64,000 nt of DNA. Origin: Flavimobilis rhizosphaerae (lineage in GTDB: Bacteria; Actinomycetota; Actinomycetes; Actinomycetales; Cellulomonadaceae). Below are positions 27,311 through 35,947 of this stretch, one piece after another. How positions within the stretch are numbered: the first letter of the stretch is position 1; every line of letters begins with the position of its first letter. Location: the NCBI RefSeq assembly GCF_014852685.1, contig NZ_JACZDF010000001.1, positions 62,001 to 126,000 on the forward strand, given 5' to 3'. The notes below the pieces were generated by a model. That model worked only from the letters and a program-made list of their open reading frames with translations, did no database searches and was not told the origin of the DNA. The translations under genes and the position numbers were made by a program.

Positions 27311-27429
27311 GCGACCTAGTTCTCCTGCTTCGGCCTAGTCGGCGCGGGCGACTAGGTCGAAGCGGGAGGACTGGCTCGGCGCAGAAGGGCCCGCTCAGCG
27401 CAGGGGGGCTGGCTCGGCGAAGAAGGAGC
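27311..27429. repeat. Palindromic word array with 19-bp step, core CCTAGT / ACTAGG
   Basis: CCTAGT at 27315 and 27334 is answered by inverted ACTAGG at 27351 and ACTGGC at 27370, step 19 bp. The inverted side continues as a 19-bp tandem: nine-mers like GGCTCGGCG start at 27354, 27373, 27392 and 27411. It lies between divergent genes, so it is not a simple terminator. Confidence 0.8.
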
Positions 27430-27490
27430 AGGCCGACGATGCGGGAGGGCGACGCAGTACGACACGCCGCAGGGTTCTGCGTGCCGGACG

Positions 27491-27524
27491 GTAGTGCGCG
27501 TTGCGTAGTAGTGTGCGGTGCGTA
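27491..27524 (+). promoter_or_regulatory. 17-bp direct repeat pair at padR promoter, likely operator
   Basis: GTAGTGCGCGTTGCGTA and GTAGTGTGCGGTGCGTA are adjacent 17-mers that differ at two positions. TTGCGT (27501) and TAAGGT (27523) with a 16-bp spacer form a possible promoter inside and just after them, so a bound PadR would block it. Confidence 0.5.
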
Positions 27525-27599
27525 AGGTCGGGACGACGGGGCAGGGGGCTGCCGCGCCGACGGAGGGCGAACGCCGCGCGCGCGGCACGAGAGGGACGC

Positions 27600-27929
27600 A
27601 TGGACACCACACAGCTCCTCCGAGGAGTGCTCGACGCGGCGGTCCTCGCCGTGCTCGACCGCGAGGACGGCTACGGCTACGACGTCGTCCGCCGCCTGCG
27701 CGCCGCGGGGCTCGCCGAGGTCGGCGACGCCTCCGTCTACGGGACGCTCCGCCGCCTCTACGCGGCCGGCTCCCTCACGAGCTACGTCGTGCCCTCCGAC
27801 GAGGGCCCGCACCGCAAGTACTACGGCATGACACCCCAGGGCCGCGCGTCGCTCGAGACGCAGCGCAAGGAGTGGCACGAGTTCTCCGGGGCCCTCACCG
27901 GCCTCCTCGACCTGGAAGGAGCCGCGTGA
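27600..27929 (+). CDS. PadR-family transcriptional regulator (second)
   Basis: The 109-residue protein has the PadR winged helix: GVLDAAVLAVLDREDGYGYD, VGDASVYGTLRRLYAAG and the wing HRKYYGMTPQG. It likely represses itself and the downstream membrane gene, whose ATG overlaps its stop (TGATG). GAGAGGGA precedes the ATG at 27600. The 17-bp tandem repeat upstream is a likely operator. Together with the locus at 7986 this makes two PadR-membrane protein pairs in the window. Confidence 0.9.
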   Translation: MDTTQLLRGVLDAAVLAVLDREDGYGYDVVRRLRAAGLAEVGDASVYGTLRRLYAAGSLTSYVVPSDEGPHRKYYGMTPQGRASLETQRKEWHEFSGALTGLLDLEGAA

Positions 27930-29167
27930 TGACCGCGCCCACGACGCTCGACCCCGTCGTCGCCTACGCCGCGGCGGTGCGCGACCACCTCGCCGACCTC
28001 GGCCCCGAGGTGCTCGACGACCTCACGGGCGGCCTCGAGGCCGACCTCGCCGAGTCCCTCGCCGACGCCCTCGGCGGCGCCGCGCCGACCGACACCGACC
28101 TCACCGCTCGCTTCGGTGCCGCGCAGGCCTACGCGGCCGAGCTCCGGGAGTCGGCCGGTCTCCCACCCGCAGGGTCGACGCGCAGGCGCCCGACCATCGC
28201 GGAGAGGCTCACGCGTACCGGCCACGCCTGGGCCCGCGGCCTCGACGCCCTGCCCGGCGGTGCGCAAACGCGCGACTTCCTCCTCGCGCTGCGGCCGGTG
28301 TGGTGGGTCCTGCGCGGGTGGGCCCTCATGATCCTCGTCGGCGCCTCGTTCGATCTCGTCCTCGGCGCGTACGCCATCTCACCCCTGCCGCCGCAGACGC
28401 TCCAGTCGTGGGTGCTCACCGGTGCGGCCATCGTCCTCTCGGTCCAGCTCGGCCGAGGAGCCTGGACGCTGCCCCGCGGGTGGTCGACGACCTGGCGGAT
28501 CGCCTCCGTCGTCCTCGTGCCTGTCGCGATCTGGGCATCGGCGTTCGTCCTCGCGGGCGCCGGACGCGGCCCGATGATCGTCACCATCCCTGCCTCCGGA
28601 AGCACCGGGCCGCAGCTCTCGGAGTCCCAGAACGCCGTGCTCTGGGCGATGCGAGACGACACGAGCGGGATCGTCGTCGACGGCGTGCGGGCGACGAACC
28701 TCTTCGTCTACGCCAAGGACGGCACCCTCGTCGAGGGAGCCCAGGTCTTCGACCAGGGCGGCAGGCCCGTCGTCCTGGGCCCGACGGACACGCTCGTCTC
28801 AGGGGGGCTGTGGGCAGGCGGCTGGTGGACGGACGACAGTGTTGGCCAGGCTCGGTTCCCGCTCCGAACGACGGACGGGCTCGCGGTGCGCAACGCCTTC
28901 CCGCAGCCCGAGATCTGGTGGGCAGACGGTGCGGTGCGGCTCGACGACAGCGGCGTGCCGCTGCTGCCGGTCGGTCTCACGCCGTCGACACCGGCGCCGC
29001 GTGCGACCCCGGTGGTCCTGGGCTCCGATGACCGAGAAGACGCGACCACGGACGGCGCCAAGCCGGGCACCGCCGACCCCGGGACGGCCGACCCGGACGG
29101 CGCCGGCCCCGACGCCTCGGGCGCAGCGTCGGACGCGAGCAATCCTTCGCCCTCAGCGACGTCCTGA
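27929..29167 (+). CDS. PadR-linked membrane protein with N-terminal HAAS-like helical domain
   Basis: The 412-residue protein starts with a helical domain (~8-75) of the HAAS type found in PadR partners (VVAYAAAVRDHLADLGPEV, TARFGAAQAYAAELRESAGL). Three hydrophobic segments follow (~128-148, 158-175, 188-208), then an outside domain of about 170 residues with many aromatic residues and a C-terminal Asp/Pro/Ala-rich tail. The role may be envelope stress sensing, but this is inference. The ATG overlaps the padR stop by one base; a GTG three nt earlier is an alternative. Confidence 0.75.
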   Translation: MTAPTTLDPVVAYAAAVRDHLADLGPEVLDDLTGGLEADLAESLADALGGAAPTDTDLTARFGAAQAYAAELRESAGLPPAGSTRRRPTIAERLTRTGHAWARGLDALPGGAQTRDFLLALRPVWWVLRGWALMILVGASFDLVLGAYAISPLPPQTLQSWVLTGAAIVLSVQLGRGAWTLPRGWSTTWRIASVVLVPVAIWASAFVLAGAGRGPMIVTIPASGSTGPQLSESQNAVLWAMRDDTSGIVVDGVRATNLFVYAKDGTLVEGAQVFDQGGRPVVLGPTDTLVSGGLWAGGWWTDDSVGQARFPLRTTDGLAVRNAFPQPEIWWADGAVRLDDSGVPLLPVGLTPSTPAPRATPVVLGSDDREDATTDGAKPGTADPGTADPDGAGPDASGAASDASNPSPSATS

Positions 29168-29170
29168 CGA

Positions 29171-29208
29171 CCGTGCCGCCGCGGGTCCGGGGACCCGCGG
29201 CGGCACGG
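29171..29208 (+). terminator. Terminator hairpin
   Basis: A perfect 18-bp GC stem (29171-29188 with 29191-29208) begins 4 nt after the stop of the membrane protein and lies between convergent genes. Confidence 0.8.
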
Positions 29209-29238
29209 CGCTGCCGTCGACCACGGCACTGCCGTCCG

Positions 29239-30192
29239 TCAAGCGTTGGGGATGACGGTCCCCGCGAGGTGGGGGCGTCCCGACGACGAGCGCCCCGCGT
29301 AGGTCCAGGCGCCGTCCGCCCCGGTCGTGTACGTGACGTCGACGCGGCCGGGCAGGAGGACCGGCTTGGCGAACTCGACGGTCCAGTCGTACGTCGGGCC
29401 GCGCCGGGCACCGACGTCCGCGAGGGCGCGGGCTGCGGTGTACATGCCGTGCGCGATCGCGCGCGGGAACCCGAAGGCCTTGGCGGAGAGCGCGGACATG
29501 TGGATGGGGTTGCGGTCTCCGGAGACAGCGCCGTAGGCGCGTCCGACGTCGGCGCTGAGGCGCCACACGACGGACGCCCCGACCTCGCCCGACGACTCCT
29601 GGTCCGACGCGTCAGCAGTGACCGACGACTCCGCGTCCGACGACTCAGCGCCCCCCACGAGGTGAACCCCCTTGGCGAGGTACGTCGAGATGCCCCGCCA
29701 GGCGACCTCGCCGTCGACGGCTATCTCGGCGCACACGTCGAGCTGCGTGCCGCGCCGGTGGGCGCGCAGGTCCTGCGTCCACGCGGTGACGTCGAGGGCA
29801 TCGCCCAGGTGGACGGGCCGCAGGACGGACGCGGCGTTGGCGACGTGCACCATGCCGAGCAGCGGCAGCGGGAAGTCGGTCCGCACCATGACGGCGGTCG
29901 CGACGGGGAACGCGAGGACGTGGCAGAAGCCTGACGGCAGGGCGTCGGACCCGGTCTCGCCGAGCAGGTGCTGGTAGGAGGTGAGGTGCCCGGGGTCGAC
30001 GCGGACACCCTCGACGCGGTGTGCGACGGCCGGCAGCGTCGTCGCCGTCGTGCGGCCCGGGATCTGGGCCGCAGCCGAGCCCGCCGCGCCGCGCACGTAG
30101 AGACCGCCGAGGCCCGGCACCGACGGCAGGGTCTCGACGCGTGTGCCCGGCGGCGGCCCGGTGACCGTCCGCGAGGGGGGAAGGACGGTCAT
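29239..30192 (-). CDS. MaoC-type (R)-hydroxyacyl-thioester dehydratase
   Basis: The 317-residue protein is a double-hotdog dehydratase. The C-terminal half carries the hydratase-2 signature with catalytic Asp and His: YGAVSGDRNPIHMSALSAKA then FPRAIAHGMYTA. A Ser/Asp/Glu-rich insert (~190-215) separates it from the degenerate first hotdog. It would hydrate or dehydrate 3-hydroxyacyl thioesters, as the Mycobacterium HtdX/HtdY proteins do. Its ATG overlaps the FabG4 stop (TGATG), so it is the third gene of the thiolase operon. Confidence 0.88.
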   Translation of the reverse strand: MTVLPPSRTVTGPPPGTRVETLPSVPGLGGLYVRGAAGSAAAQIPGRTTATTLPAVAHRVEGVRVDPGHLTSYQHLLGETGSDALPSGFCHVLAFPVATAVMVRTDFPLPLLGMVHVANAASVLRPVHLGDALDVTAWTQDLRAHRRGTQLDVCAEIAVDGEVAWRGISTYLAKGVHLVGGAESSDAESSVTADASDQESSGEVGASVVWRLSADVGRAYGAVSGDRNPIHMSALSAKAFGFPRAIAHGMYTAARALADVGARRGPTYDWTVEFAKPVLLPGRVDVTYTTGADGAWTYAGRSSSGRPHLAGTVIPNA

Positions 30193-31544
30193 CACGCCCC
30201 CACGAGGTTCTGGCCGCACACGCGCAGCACCTGGCCGGAGACTGCGCCCGCGCCGGGGGACCCGAGGAACGCGACGGCCTCGGCGACGTCGACGGGCTGC
30301 CCGCCCTGCTGGAGGGAGTTGAGGCGCCGGGCGACCTCGCGCGTCGCGAACGGGATGCGCGCGGTCATCTCGGTCTCGATGAAGCCGGGTGCGACGGCGT
30401 TCGCGGTGCCGCCGACGTCCGCGAGCAGCGGCGAGGTCGCGCGGACCATGCCGATGACGCCGGCCTTCGACGCGCCGTAGTTCGTCTGCCCGCGGTTACC
30501 CGCGATGCCGGACGTCGAGGCGAGGGAGACGATGCGCGGCGCGTCACGGAAGAGGTCGGAGGCGAGCAGCACGTCGTTGATCCGCAGCTGGGCCGCTGTG
30601 TTGACGGCGAGGACGGAGTCCCAGCGGGCCGCGTCCATGTTCGCGAGGAGCTTGTCCCGCGTGATGCCGGCGTTGTGGACGACGACGTCGAGGCGCCCGT
30701 GCCGTGCACGGGCGTGTGCGACGATGCGCTCGCCCGCGTCGTCGGCCGTGATGTCGAGTTGCAGCGCGGTGCCACGGACCTCGTTGGCGACCTTCGCGAG
30801 GTGCTCGCCCGCGGCGGGCACGTCGACGCACACGACGGCCGCGCCGTCGCGGGCGAGGGTGCGGGCGATCGCGGCGCCGATGCCGCGGGCGGCGCCGGTG
30901 ACGACGGCGACGCGGCCCTCGAGCGGCCGGGCGTCGTCCTGAGCGGGGACGTCGGCGGGACCGACGGTGAGGAGCTGTCCGTCGACGAACGCGGAGCGTG
31001 CCGAGAGGAACCAGCGCAGCGGGGCGAGCACGCCCTCGCCCCCCGCGGCGGCGCCGCCGGCGAGCACGAGCCCGTTCGCGGTCGCGCCGCCCCGCAGCTC
31101 CTTGGCGAGCGAGCGTGTGAAGCCGTCGACGGCCTGGCGTGCAGCGGCGAGGGCCGGAGCGTCGTCGGGCTGCGGCTCACGGACGAGCGTGACGACGCGC
31201 GCGCCGCGCGCCGTCTGCTTGAGCACGGAACCCGCGGCGAGGACGTGCTCGGAGAGGTCCTCGACGCGCTCGATCTCCGTGAGGACGAGGACGACGGCGC
31301 CCCAGCGAGCAGTGCCTGTCGAGGGGGAGCGGTGGACGTCGAGGTCGAGGCCGAGCAGGTGCTGCGCGACGGCGTCGGAGTCGGAACCGTCGTGCGTGTC
31401 GGGTCCGAGGACGAGGACGGGGCCGGGCACGAGAGGGTCGCCCGCGCTGAAGCGGCGGAGGATCGCGGGCTGCGGCAGGCCGAGGCGCTTGGCGAGCGTC
31501 GCGGTGAAGCCCGTGTTGACGAGGTGGGTGTAGCGGTCGGTCAT
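30192..31544 (-). CDS. fabG4: High-molecular-weight FabG4-type 3-oxoacyl-thioester reductase
   Basis: The 450-residue protein matches the long FabG4 form: an N-terminal degenerate Rossmann domain (~1-205) joined to a full SDR domain (~208-450) with TGAARGIGAAIA, NAGITRD and the Ser-Tyr-Lys triad in SLASTSGIAGNRGQTNYGAS followed by Lys. FabG4 reduces 3-oxoacyl-CoA or works in reverse in fatty-acid breakdown. It overlaps the thiolase stop (ATGA). The gene order thiolase, FabG4, MaoC with an acyl-CoA dehydrogenase nearby matches Mycobacterium tuberculosis fadA2-fabG4-htdX-fadE5. Confidence 0.92.
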   Translation of the reverse strand: MTDRYTHLVNTGFTATLAKRLGLPQPAILRRFSAGDPLVPGPVLVLGPDTHDGSDSDAVAQHLLGLDLDVHRSPSTGTARWGAVVLVLTEIERVEDLSEHVLAAGSVLKQTARGARVVTLVREPQPDDAPALAAARQAVDGFTRSLAKELRGGATANGLVLAGGAAAGGEGVLAPLRWFLSARSAFVDGQLLTVGPADVPAQDDARPLEGRVAVVTGAARGIGAAIARTLARDGAAVVCVDVPAAGEHLAKVANEVRGTALQLDITADDAGERIVAHARARHGRLDVVVHNAGITRDKLLANMDAARWDSVLAVNTAAQLRINDVLLASDLFRDAPRIVSLASTSGIAGNRGQTNYGASKAGVIGMVRATSPLLADVGGTANAVAPGFIETEMTARIPFATREVARRLNSLQQGGQPVDVAEAVAFLGSPGAGAVSGQVLRVCGQNLVGA

Positions 31545-32890
31545 CGCGGGTCTCCCTCGGTGGTGGGGACGGACTCGAGGATCGCGGCGACGCCGAGGCC
31601 GCCGGCGGCGCAGATCGAGACGAGCGCGCGGAACGGGCCGGCCGCGGGTGAGGCGGCCTGGAGCTCGGCGAGCTGCTTGGCGGTCTGGGCGACGATGCGT
31701 CCGCCGGTCGCCGCGAAGGGGTGGCCTGCGGCGAGCGAGGAGCCGTTGACGTTGACCTTGGCGGGGTCGATCGTGCCGAGGGCGCCGGGCAGGCCGAGCT
31801 CGGTGCGGCAGTAGTCGTCGTCGGCCCACGCGGCCTGGGTCGTGAGGACGACGCTCGCGAACGCCTCGTGGATCTCGACGAGGTCGAGGTCGCCGAGCGT
31901 GAGTCCCTGGCGGGTGAGGAGGCGGGCGACGGCGTGGACGGGAGCCATGAGGAGGCCTTCGTGGCCGTGGACGAAGTCGACGGCGGCGGTCTCGGCGTCG
32001 ACGACGCGCGCGAGGAGCGGCAGGTTGCGTGCGGCGGCCCAGTCGGCGGAGCCGAGGAGAACGGCGGACGCGCCGTCCGACAGGGGAGTGGAGTTGCCCG
32101 CGGTCATCGTCGGCATGTGGTCGAGGCGCTTGCCGAAGACGGGGCTGAGCTTGCCGAGCTTCTCCGCGGAGGTGTCGGGGCGCAGGATCTGGTCGCGGAC
32201 GAGGCCGCGGTAGGGGGTGACAAGGTCGTCCTGGAAGCCGCGCTCGTAGGAGGCGGCAAGGTTGTGGTGGGAGCGCAGGGCGATCTCGTCCTGGGCCTCG
32301 CGCGTGATGCCCCAGCGGGCGGTCGTCACGGCCTGGTGCTCGCCCATCGACAGGCCGGTGCGGGGCTCGTCCGTGCGCGGGGCGTCGGGTGCGAGGTCAG
32401 CGGGGCGGACCTTGGCGAACGCCTTGAGGCGGGTGGGCAGGTCCCGGGCGCGGGCCGCGGTGAGGAGCGCGCGGCGCAGGCCGGGGGACACGGCGACGGG
32501 GGCGTCGGACGTCGAGTCGACTCCGCCGGCGATGGCGGACTCGATCTGGCCGAGGCGGATCTTGTTGGAGACGGTGATGACGGCTTCGAGGCCGGTCGCG
32601 CACGCCTGCTGGAGGTCGAAGGCGGGGGTGCGGGGGTCGAGCGCCGTGCCGAGGGCGGACTCGCGGACGAGGTTGAAGTCCTTGGAGTGCTTGAGGACGG
32701 CGCCGCCGACGATCTCGCCGAGGCGTTCGCCCTGGAGCCCGTAGCGGGCGACGAGGCCGTCGAGCGCCGCGGTGAGCATGTCCTGGTTGGACGAGCGGGC
32801 GTAGGCGCCGCCGACCTTGCCGAAGGGGATGCGGTTGCCGCCGAGGACGTAGGCCTCGCGGGGGCTGCTGGGGGTGGGTGACGTCGTCAT
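31541..32890 (-). CDS. fadA: Acetyl-CoA C-acyltransferase (thiolase)
   Basis: The 449-residue thiolase has nucleophile Cys97 in QQACATGLEA, the GHPFAATG histidine and the second cysteine in CAAGGLG. It cleaves 3-oxoacyl-CoA at the end of each beta-oxidation round, or condenses acyl-CoAs. GAGAGG precedes the ATG at 32890. It is first in a three-gene operon whose promoter faces the TetR gene across 63 bp holding an AGTA-N5-TACT palindrome, so the TetR protein is the likely regulator. Confidence 0.94.
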   Translation of the reverse strand: MTTSPTPSSPREAYVLGGNRIPFGKVGGAYARSSNQDMLTAALDGLVARYGLQGERLGEIVGGAVLKHSKDFNLVRESALGTALDPRTPAFDLQQACATGLEAVITVSNKIRLGQIESAIAGGVDSTSDAPVAVSPGLRRALLTAARARDLPTRLKAFAKVRPADLAPDAPRTDEPRTGLSMGEHQAVTTARWGITREAQDEIALRSHHNLAASYERGFQDDLVTPYRGLVRDQILRPDTSAEKLGKLSPVFGKRLDHMPTMTAGNSTPLSDGASAVLLGSADWAAARNLPLLARVVDAETAAVDFVHGHEGLLMAPVHAVARLLTRQGLTLGDLDLVEIHEAFASVVLTTQAAWADDDYCRTELGLPGALGTIDPAKVNVNGSSLAAGHPFAATGGRIVAQTAKQLAELQAASPAAGPFRALVSICAAGGLGVAAILESVPTTEGDPR

Positions 32891-32931
32891 CGTGGGCCTC
32901 TCGCTCCGTTGCTCGGGTTCCTGGAACTCAG

Positions 32932-32946
32932 AGTACCTGATACTGT
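32932..32946. promoter_or_regulatory. AGTACCTGATACT operator and TACTGT -10 in divergent fatty-acid promoter
   Basis: AGTA-CCTGA-TACT (32932-32944) is an inverted repeat in the 63-bp divergent region. TACTGT (32941-32946) ends 7 nt before the tetR GTG, so repressor binding would cover the tetR promoter. Confidence 0.55.
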
Positions 32947-32953
32947 GGGTTTC

Positions 32954-33763
32954 GTGAGTCCGATCACACCGGGACGTGGCACCGACGCCACCGAGGACGA
33001 CGGCGCCCCCGTCGCCCGTCGACGCACGTCCGCCGCCACCACGCCGCGCACGACAAGCCTCCCCTCCCCGGCCGAGTCCGTCGACGGCCGGTCCACCCGC
33101 TGGGACACGCACCGCGAGGCCCGCCGCCGCGAGCTCACCCACGCCGCCCGCCGCGCGGTCCACCGCCGCGGCCCCGACGTCTCCATGGACGACATCGCCG
33201 CCGACCTCGGCACCTCGAAGTCCATCCTCTACCGCTACTTCACCGACAAGGTCGGCCTCCAGAACGCCGTCGGCGAAGCCGTCGTCGCCGCCATCACCGC
33301 CAACCTCCGCGCCGCCGTCGAGAACGCGCCCACCCCGCGCGCCGCCCTCCACGGCATGATCGACGCCTACCTCGCGATGATCGAGCACTCGCCGAGCGTC
33401 TACTACTTCGTCACCCGCAACACCGCGATCGCCAACGCCGTCGCGCTCCCCGCCCAGGGCGACGCAGCCCGCTCCGCACCGCTGTCGTCGTTCCTCGGCT
33501 CCATCACGACGGTCGTCGCCCAACCCTTCGCGCAGGCCGTCGGCAGCGACGACCACCTCGACGTCGAGGCCTGGGCCGCCGGCGCCGTCGGCTTCATCTC
33601 CGGAACCGGCGAATGGTGGCTCGCGCGCCTCGGCGAGCCCGGCACGCCCGGCCGCGAGCACATCGCGACCCGCATCACCGCCTGGCTGTGGGCTGGCCCC
33701 ATCGGCCTGCTCGCCCGCGAACGCCAGACCACCACCGACCCCCAGGACACCACCCAGGGCTGA
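32954..33763 (+). CDS. TetR-family regulator of the fatty-acid oxidation locus
   Basis: The 269-residue protein has a ~50-residue Thr/Pro/Arg-rich extension before a normal TetR DNA-binding domain (helix-turn-helix ~78-97: MDDIAADLGTSKSILYRYFT) and an all-helical ligand domain. TetR proteins at such loci usually bind acyl-CoA or fatty acids. It is divergent from the thiolase operon and 38 bp upstream of the acyl-CoA oxidase gene, so it could control both. The GTG at 32954 is supported by TACTGT 7 nt upstream; the leader suggests a leaderless mRNA. Confidence 0.88.
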   Translation: MSPITPGRGTDATEDDGAPVARRRTSAATTPRTTSLPSPAESVDGRSTRWDTHREARRRELTHAARRAVHRRGPDVSMDDIAADLGTSKSILYRYFTDKVGLQNAVGEAVVAAITANLRAAVENAPTPRAALHGMIDAYLAMIEHSPSVYYFVTRNTAIANAVALPAQGDAARSAPLSSFLGSITTVVAQPFAQAVGSDDHLDVEAWAAGAVGFISGTGEWWLARLGEPGTPGREHIATRITAWLWAGPIGLLARERQTTTDPQDTTQG

Positions 33764-33801
33764 CACCCCCCACCCGCACCGTTGGAGACGAAGGAGTCCC
33801 G

Positions 33802-35880
33802 ATGACCGCGACAGCAGCACCCCGGAACGCACAGCAGACGGCGGACGACGACGTCACGCTCGACGCCGCTGCCCTCACCCCCCAGCTCCTCGGACGTTGG
33901 GGCCACCTGCGTGCGTTCACGCGCGAGATCCTCAAGGACGAGAAGTTCCACAAGATCGAGGGCCTGACGAAGGAGGAGCACCGCGAGCGGGTCCTCGGCC
34001 AGCTCAAGGCGCTCGTCACCGAGGGCAAGGTCCTGCGCGCCTTCCCCGAGCGGCTCGGTGGGGGCGACGAGCACGGCGGCTCCCTCGCCGCGTTCGAGGA
34101 GCTCGTCGCGGGCGACCCGTCGATGCAGATCAAGGCCGGCGTCCAGTGGGGGCTCTTCGCGTCCGCGATCCTCCACCTCGGCACCCCGGAGCAGCAGGAC
34201 CGGCTCCTGCCCGCCGCGATGACCCTCGAGACGCCCGGCGCGTTCGCGATGACGGAGATCGGCCACGGCTCGGACGTCGCGTCGATCGCGACGACGGCGA
34301 CGTACGACGCCGAGACGCAGGAGTTCGTCATCCACACGCCGTTCCGTGCCGCGTGGAAGGAGTACCTAGGCAACGCCGCCCTCCACGGGCAGGCCGCCGT
34401 CGTCTTCGCACAGCTCGTGACGAAGGGCGTCAACCATGGCGTCCACGCGTTCTACGTGCCCGTGCGCGAGCGGCTCGCCGACGGCTCGGCCGGTCCCCTC
34501 CTGCCGGGCGTCCAGAGTGAGGACGACGGCCAGAAGGGCGGGCTCAACGGCATCGACAACGGTCGCTTCGCGTTCGACCACGTGCGCGTGCCGCGCACCG
34601 ACCTCCTCGCGCGCTACGGCTACGTCGCCGAGGACGGCACGTACTCCTCACCCATCGAGAGCCCCGGGCGACGGTTCTTCACGATGCTCGGCTCCCTCGT
34701 CCAAGGTCGCGTCTCGCTCGACGGCGCGGCCGTCAACGCGCAGAAGATCGCCCTCGCGATCGCCGTGCGCTACGCGACCGAGCGACGTCAGTTCCCCGGC
34801 GCAGGCGGCGAGGAGACCGTCCTGCTCGACTACGGCGAGCACCAGCGTCGCCTCGTGCCGCTCGTCGCGCGCACGTACGCGGGTCTCTTCGCGCACGCCG
34901 AGCTCCTCGAGCTCTTCGACGACGTCTTTTCGGGACGCAACGACACTGACGAGTCCCGCGAGGACCTCGAGACGCTCGCCGCGACGCTCAAGCCCGCATC
35001 GACGTGGACCGCGCTCTCGACGATCCAGACGTGCCGCGAGGCGTGCGGCGGCGCGGGCTTCATGGCGGAGAACCGCATGACGGGCCTCCATGCGGACCTC
35101 GACGTCTACGTGACGTTCGAGGGGGACAACACGGTGCTCCTGCAGCTCGTCGGCAAGCGGCTCCTCGCCGACTATGCGAAGAAGTTCAAGGGCATCGACG
35201 CCGCAGGCATCGCGCGCATCGCTGCCGAACGAGCAGCGGACACGGTCCGCTACGCGACGCCTTTCGGCCGCGCGCTGCAGAAGATCTCCGACTCGGGCCA
35301 GGCGGCACGTAAGGTCGCGCACCTGCGGGGCGAGGAGGCCCAGCGGGCGCTCCTCACCGACCGTGTCGAGACGATGGTCGAGGAGGTCGCTGACCGGCTG
35401 CGCCCCGCGCAGAAACTGCCCGACGACAAGGCGACGGCGCTCTTCAACCAGCACCAGCACGACCTCATCGAGGCAGCGAAGGCGCACGCCGACCTCGTCC
35501 AGTGGGAGGCGTTCACGCGGGCGCTCGACGCGGTGACCGACGACGGCAACCGCACGATCCTCACGTGGCTGCGCGACCTCTACGGCCTCGCTGTCATCGA
35601 GGAGAACCTCGCGTGGTACCTCATGCACGGTCGCCTCACTGGCGAACGCGCGCGCATGGTGTCGTCGTACATGACGCGCCTCGTCGGACGCCTGCGCCCG
35701 CACGTCCTCGGCCTCACCGAGGCGTGGGGCTACGCGCCCGAGCACCTGCGCGCACCCATTGCGACAGGTGCGGAGAAGGTCCGGCAGGACGAGGCGATCG
35801 CGTACTACAGGGCCCAGCGGGCCTCGGGGGACGCTCCGATCAGCGAGAAGGCGCTCAAGCGTCACGCGAAGAAGCGCTGA
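33802..35880 (+). CDS. Acyl-CoA dehydrogenase/oxidase (ACOX-like)
   Basis: The 692-residue protein is longer than ordinary acyl-CoA dehydrogenases (~380) and fits acyl-CoA oxidase-like enzymes with a C-terminal helical extension. FAD-site segments are FAMTEIGHGSDVASIAT and CREACGGAGFMAENRM, with FEGDNTVLLQLVGKRL near residue 440. It catalyses the first beta-oxidation step. AAGGAG lies 5 nt before the ATG at 33802. It follows tetR in the same direction and is placed opposite the thiolase operon, completing a beta-oxidation set except for enoyl-CoA hydratase, which the MaoC protein may supply. Confidence 0.9.
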   Translation: MTATAAPRNAQQTADDDVTLDAAALTPQLLGRWGHLRAFTREILKDEKFHKIEGLTKEEHRERVLGQLKALVTEGKVLRAFPERLGGGDEHGGSLAAFEELVAGDPSMQIKAGVQWGLFASAILHLGTPEQQDRLLPAAMTLETPGAFAMTEIGHGSDVASIATTATYDAETQEFVIHTPFRAAWKEYLGNAALHGQAAVVFAQLVTKGVNHGVHAFYVPVRERLADGSAGPLLPGVQSEDDGQKGGLNGIDNGRFAFDHVRVPRTDLLARYGYVAEDGTYSSPIESPGRRFFTMLGSLVQGRVSLDGAAVNAQKIALAIAVRYATERRQFPGAGGEETVLLDYGEHQRRLVPLVARTYAGLFAHAELLELFDDVFSGRNDTDESREDLETLAATLKPASTWTALSTIQTCREACGGAGFMAENRMTGLHADLDVYVTFEGDNTVLLQLVGKRLLADYAKKFKGIDAAGIARIAAERAADTVRYATPFGRALQKISDSGQAARKVAHLRGEEAQRALLTDRVETMVEEVADRLRPAQKLPDDKATALFNQHQHDLIEAAKAHADLVQWEAFTRALDAVTDDGNRTILTWLRDLYGLAVIEENLAWYLMHGRLTGERARMVSSYMTRLVGRLRPHVLGLTEAWGYAPEHLRAPIATGAEKVRQDEAIAYYRAQRASGDAPISEKALKRHAKKR

Positions 35881-35890
35881 CCCGCGGCTG

Positions 35891-35927
35891 ACGAGGCCCC
35901 CGCACGCGGCGCGTGCGGGGGCCTCGT
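35891..35927. terminator. Terminator hairpin
   Basis: A perfect 17-bp stem (35891-35907 with 35911-35927) with loop GGC lies 10 nt after the acyl-CoA oxidase stop, between convergent genes. Confidence 0.8.
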
Positions 35928-35947
35928 GCGTCGGCCGTCAGGTGTCC

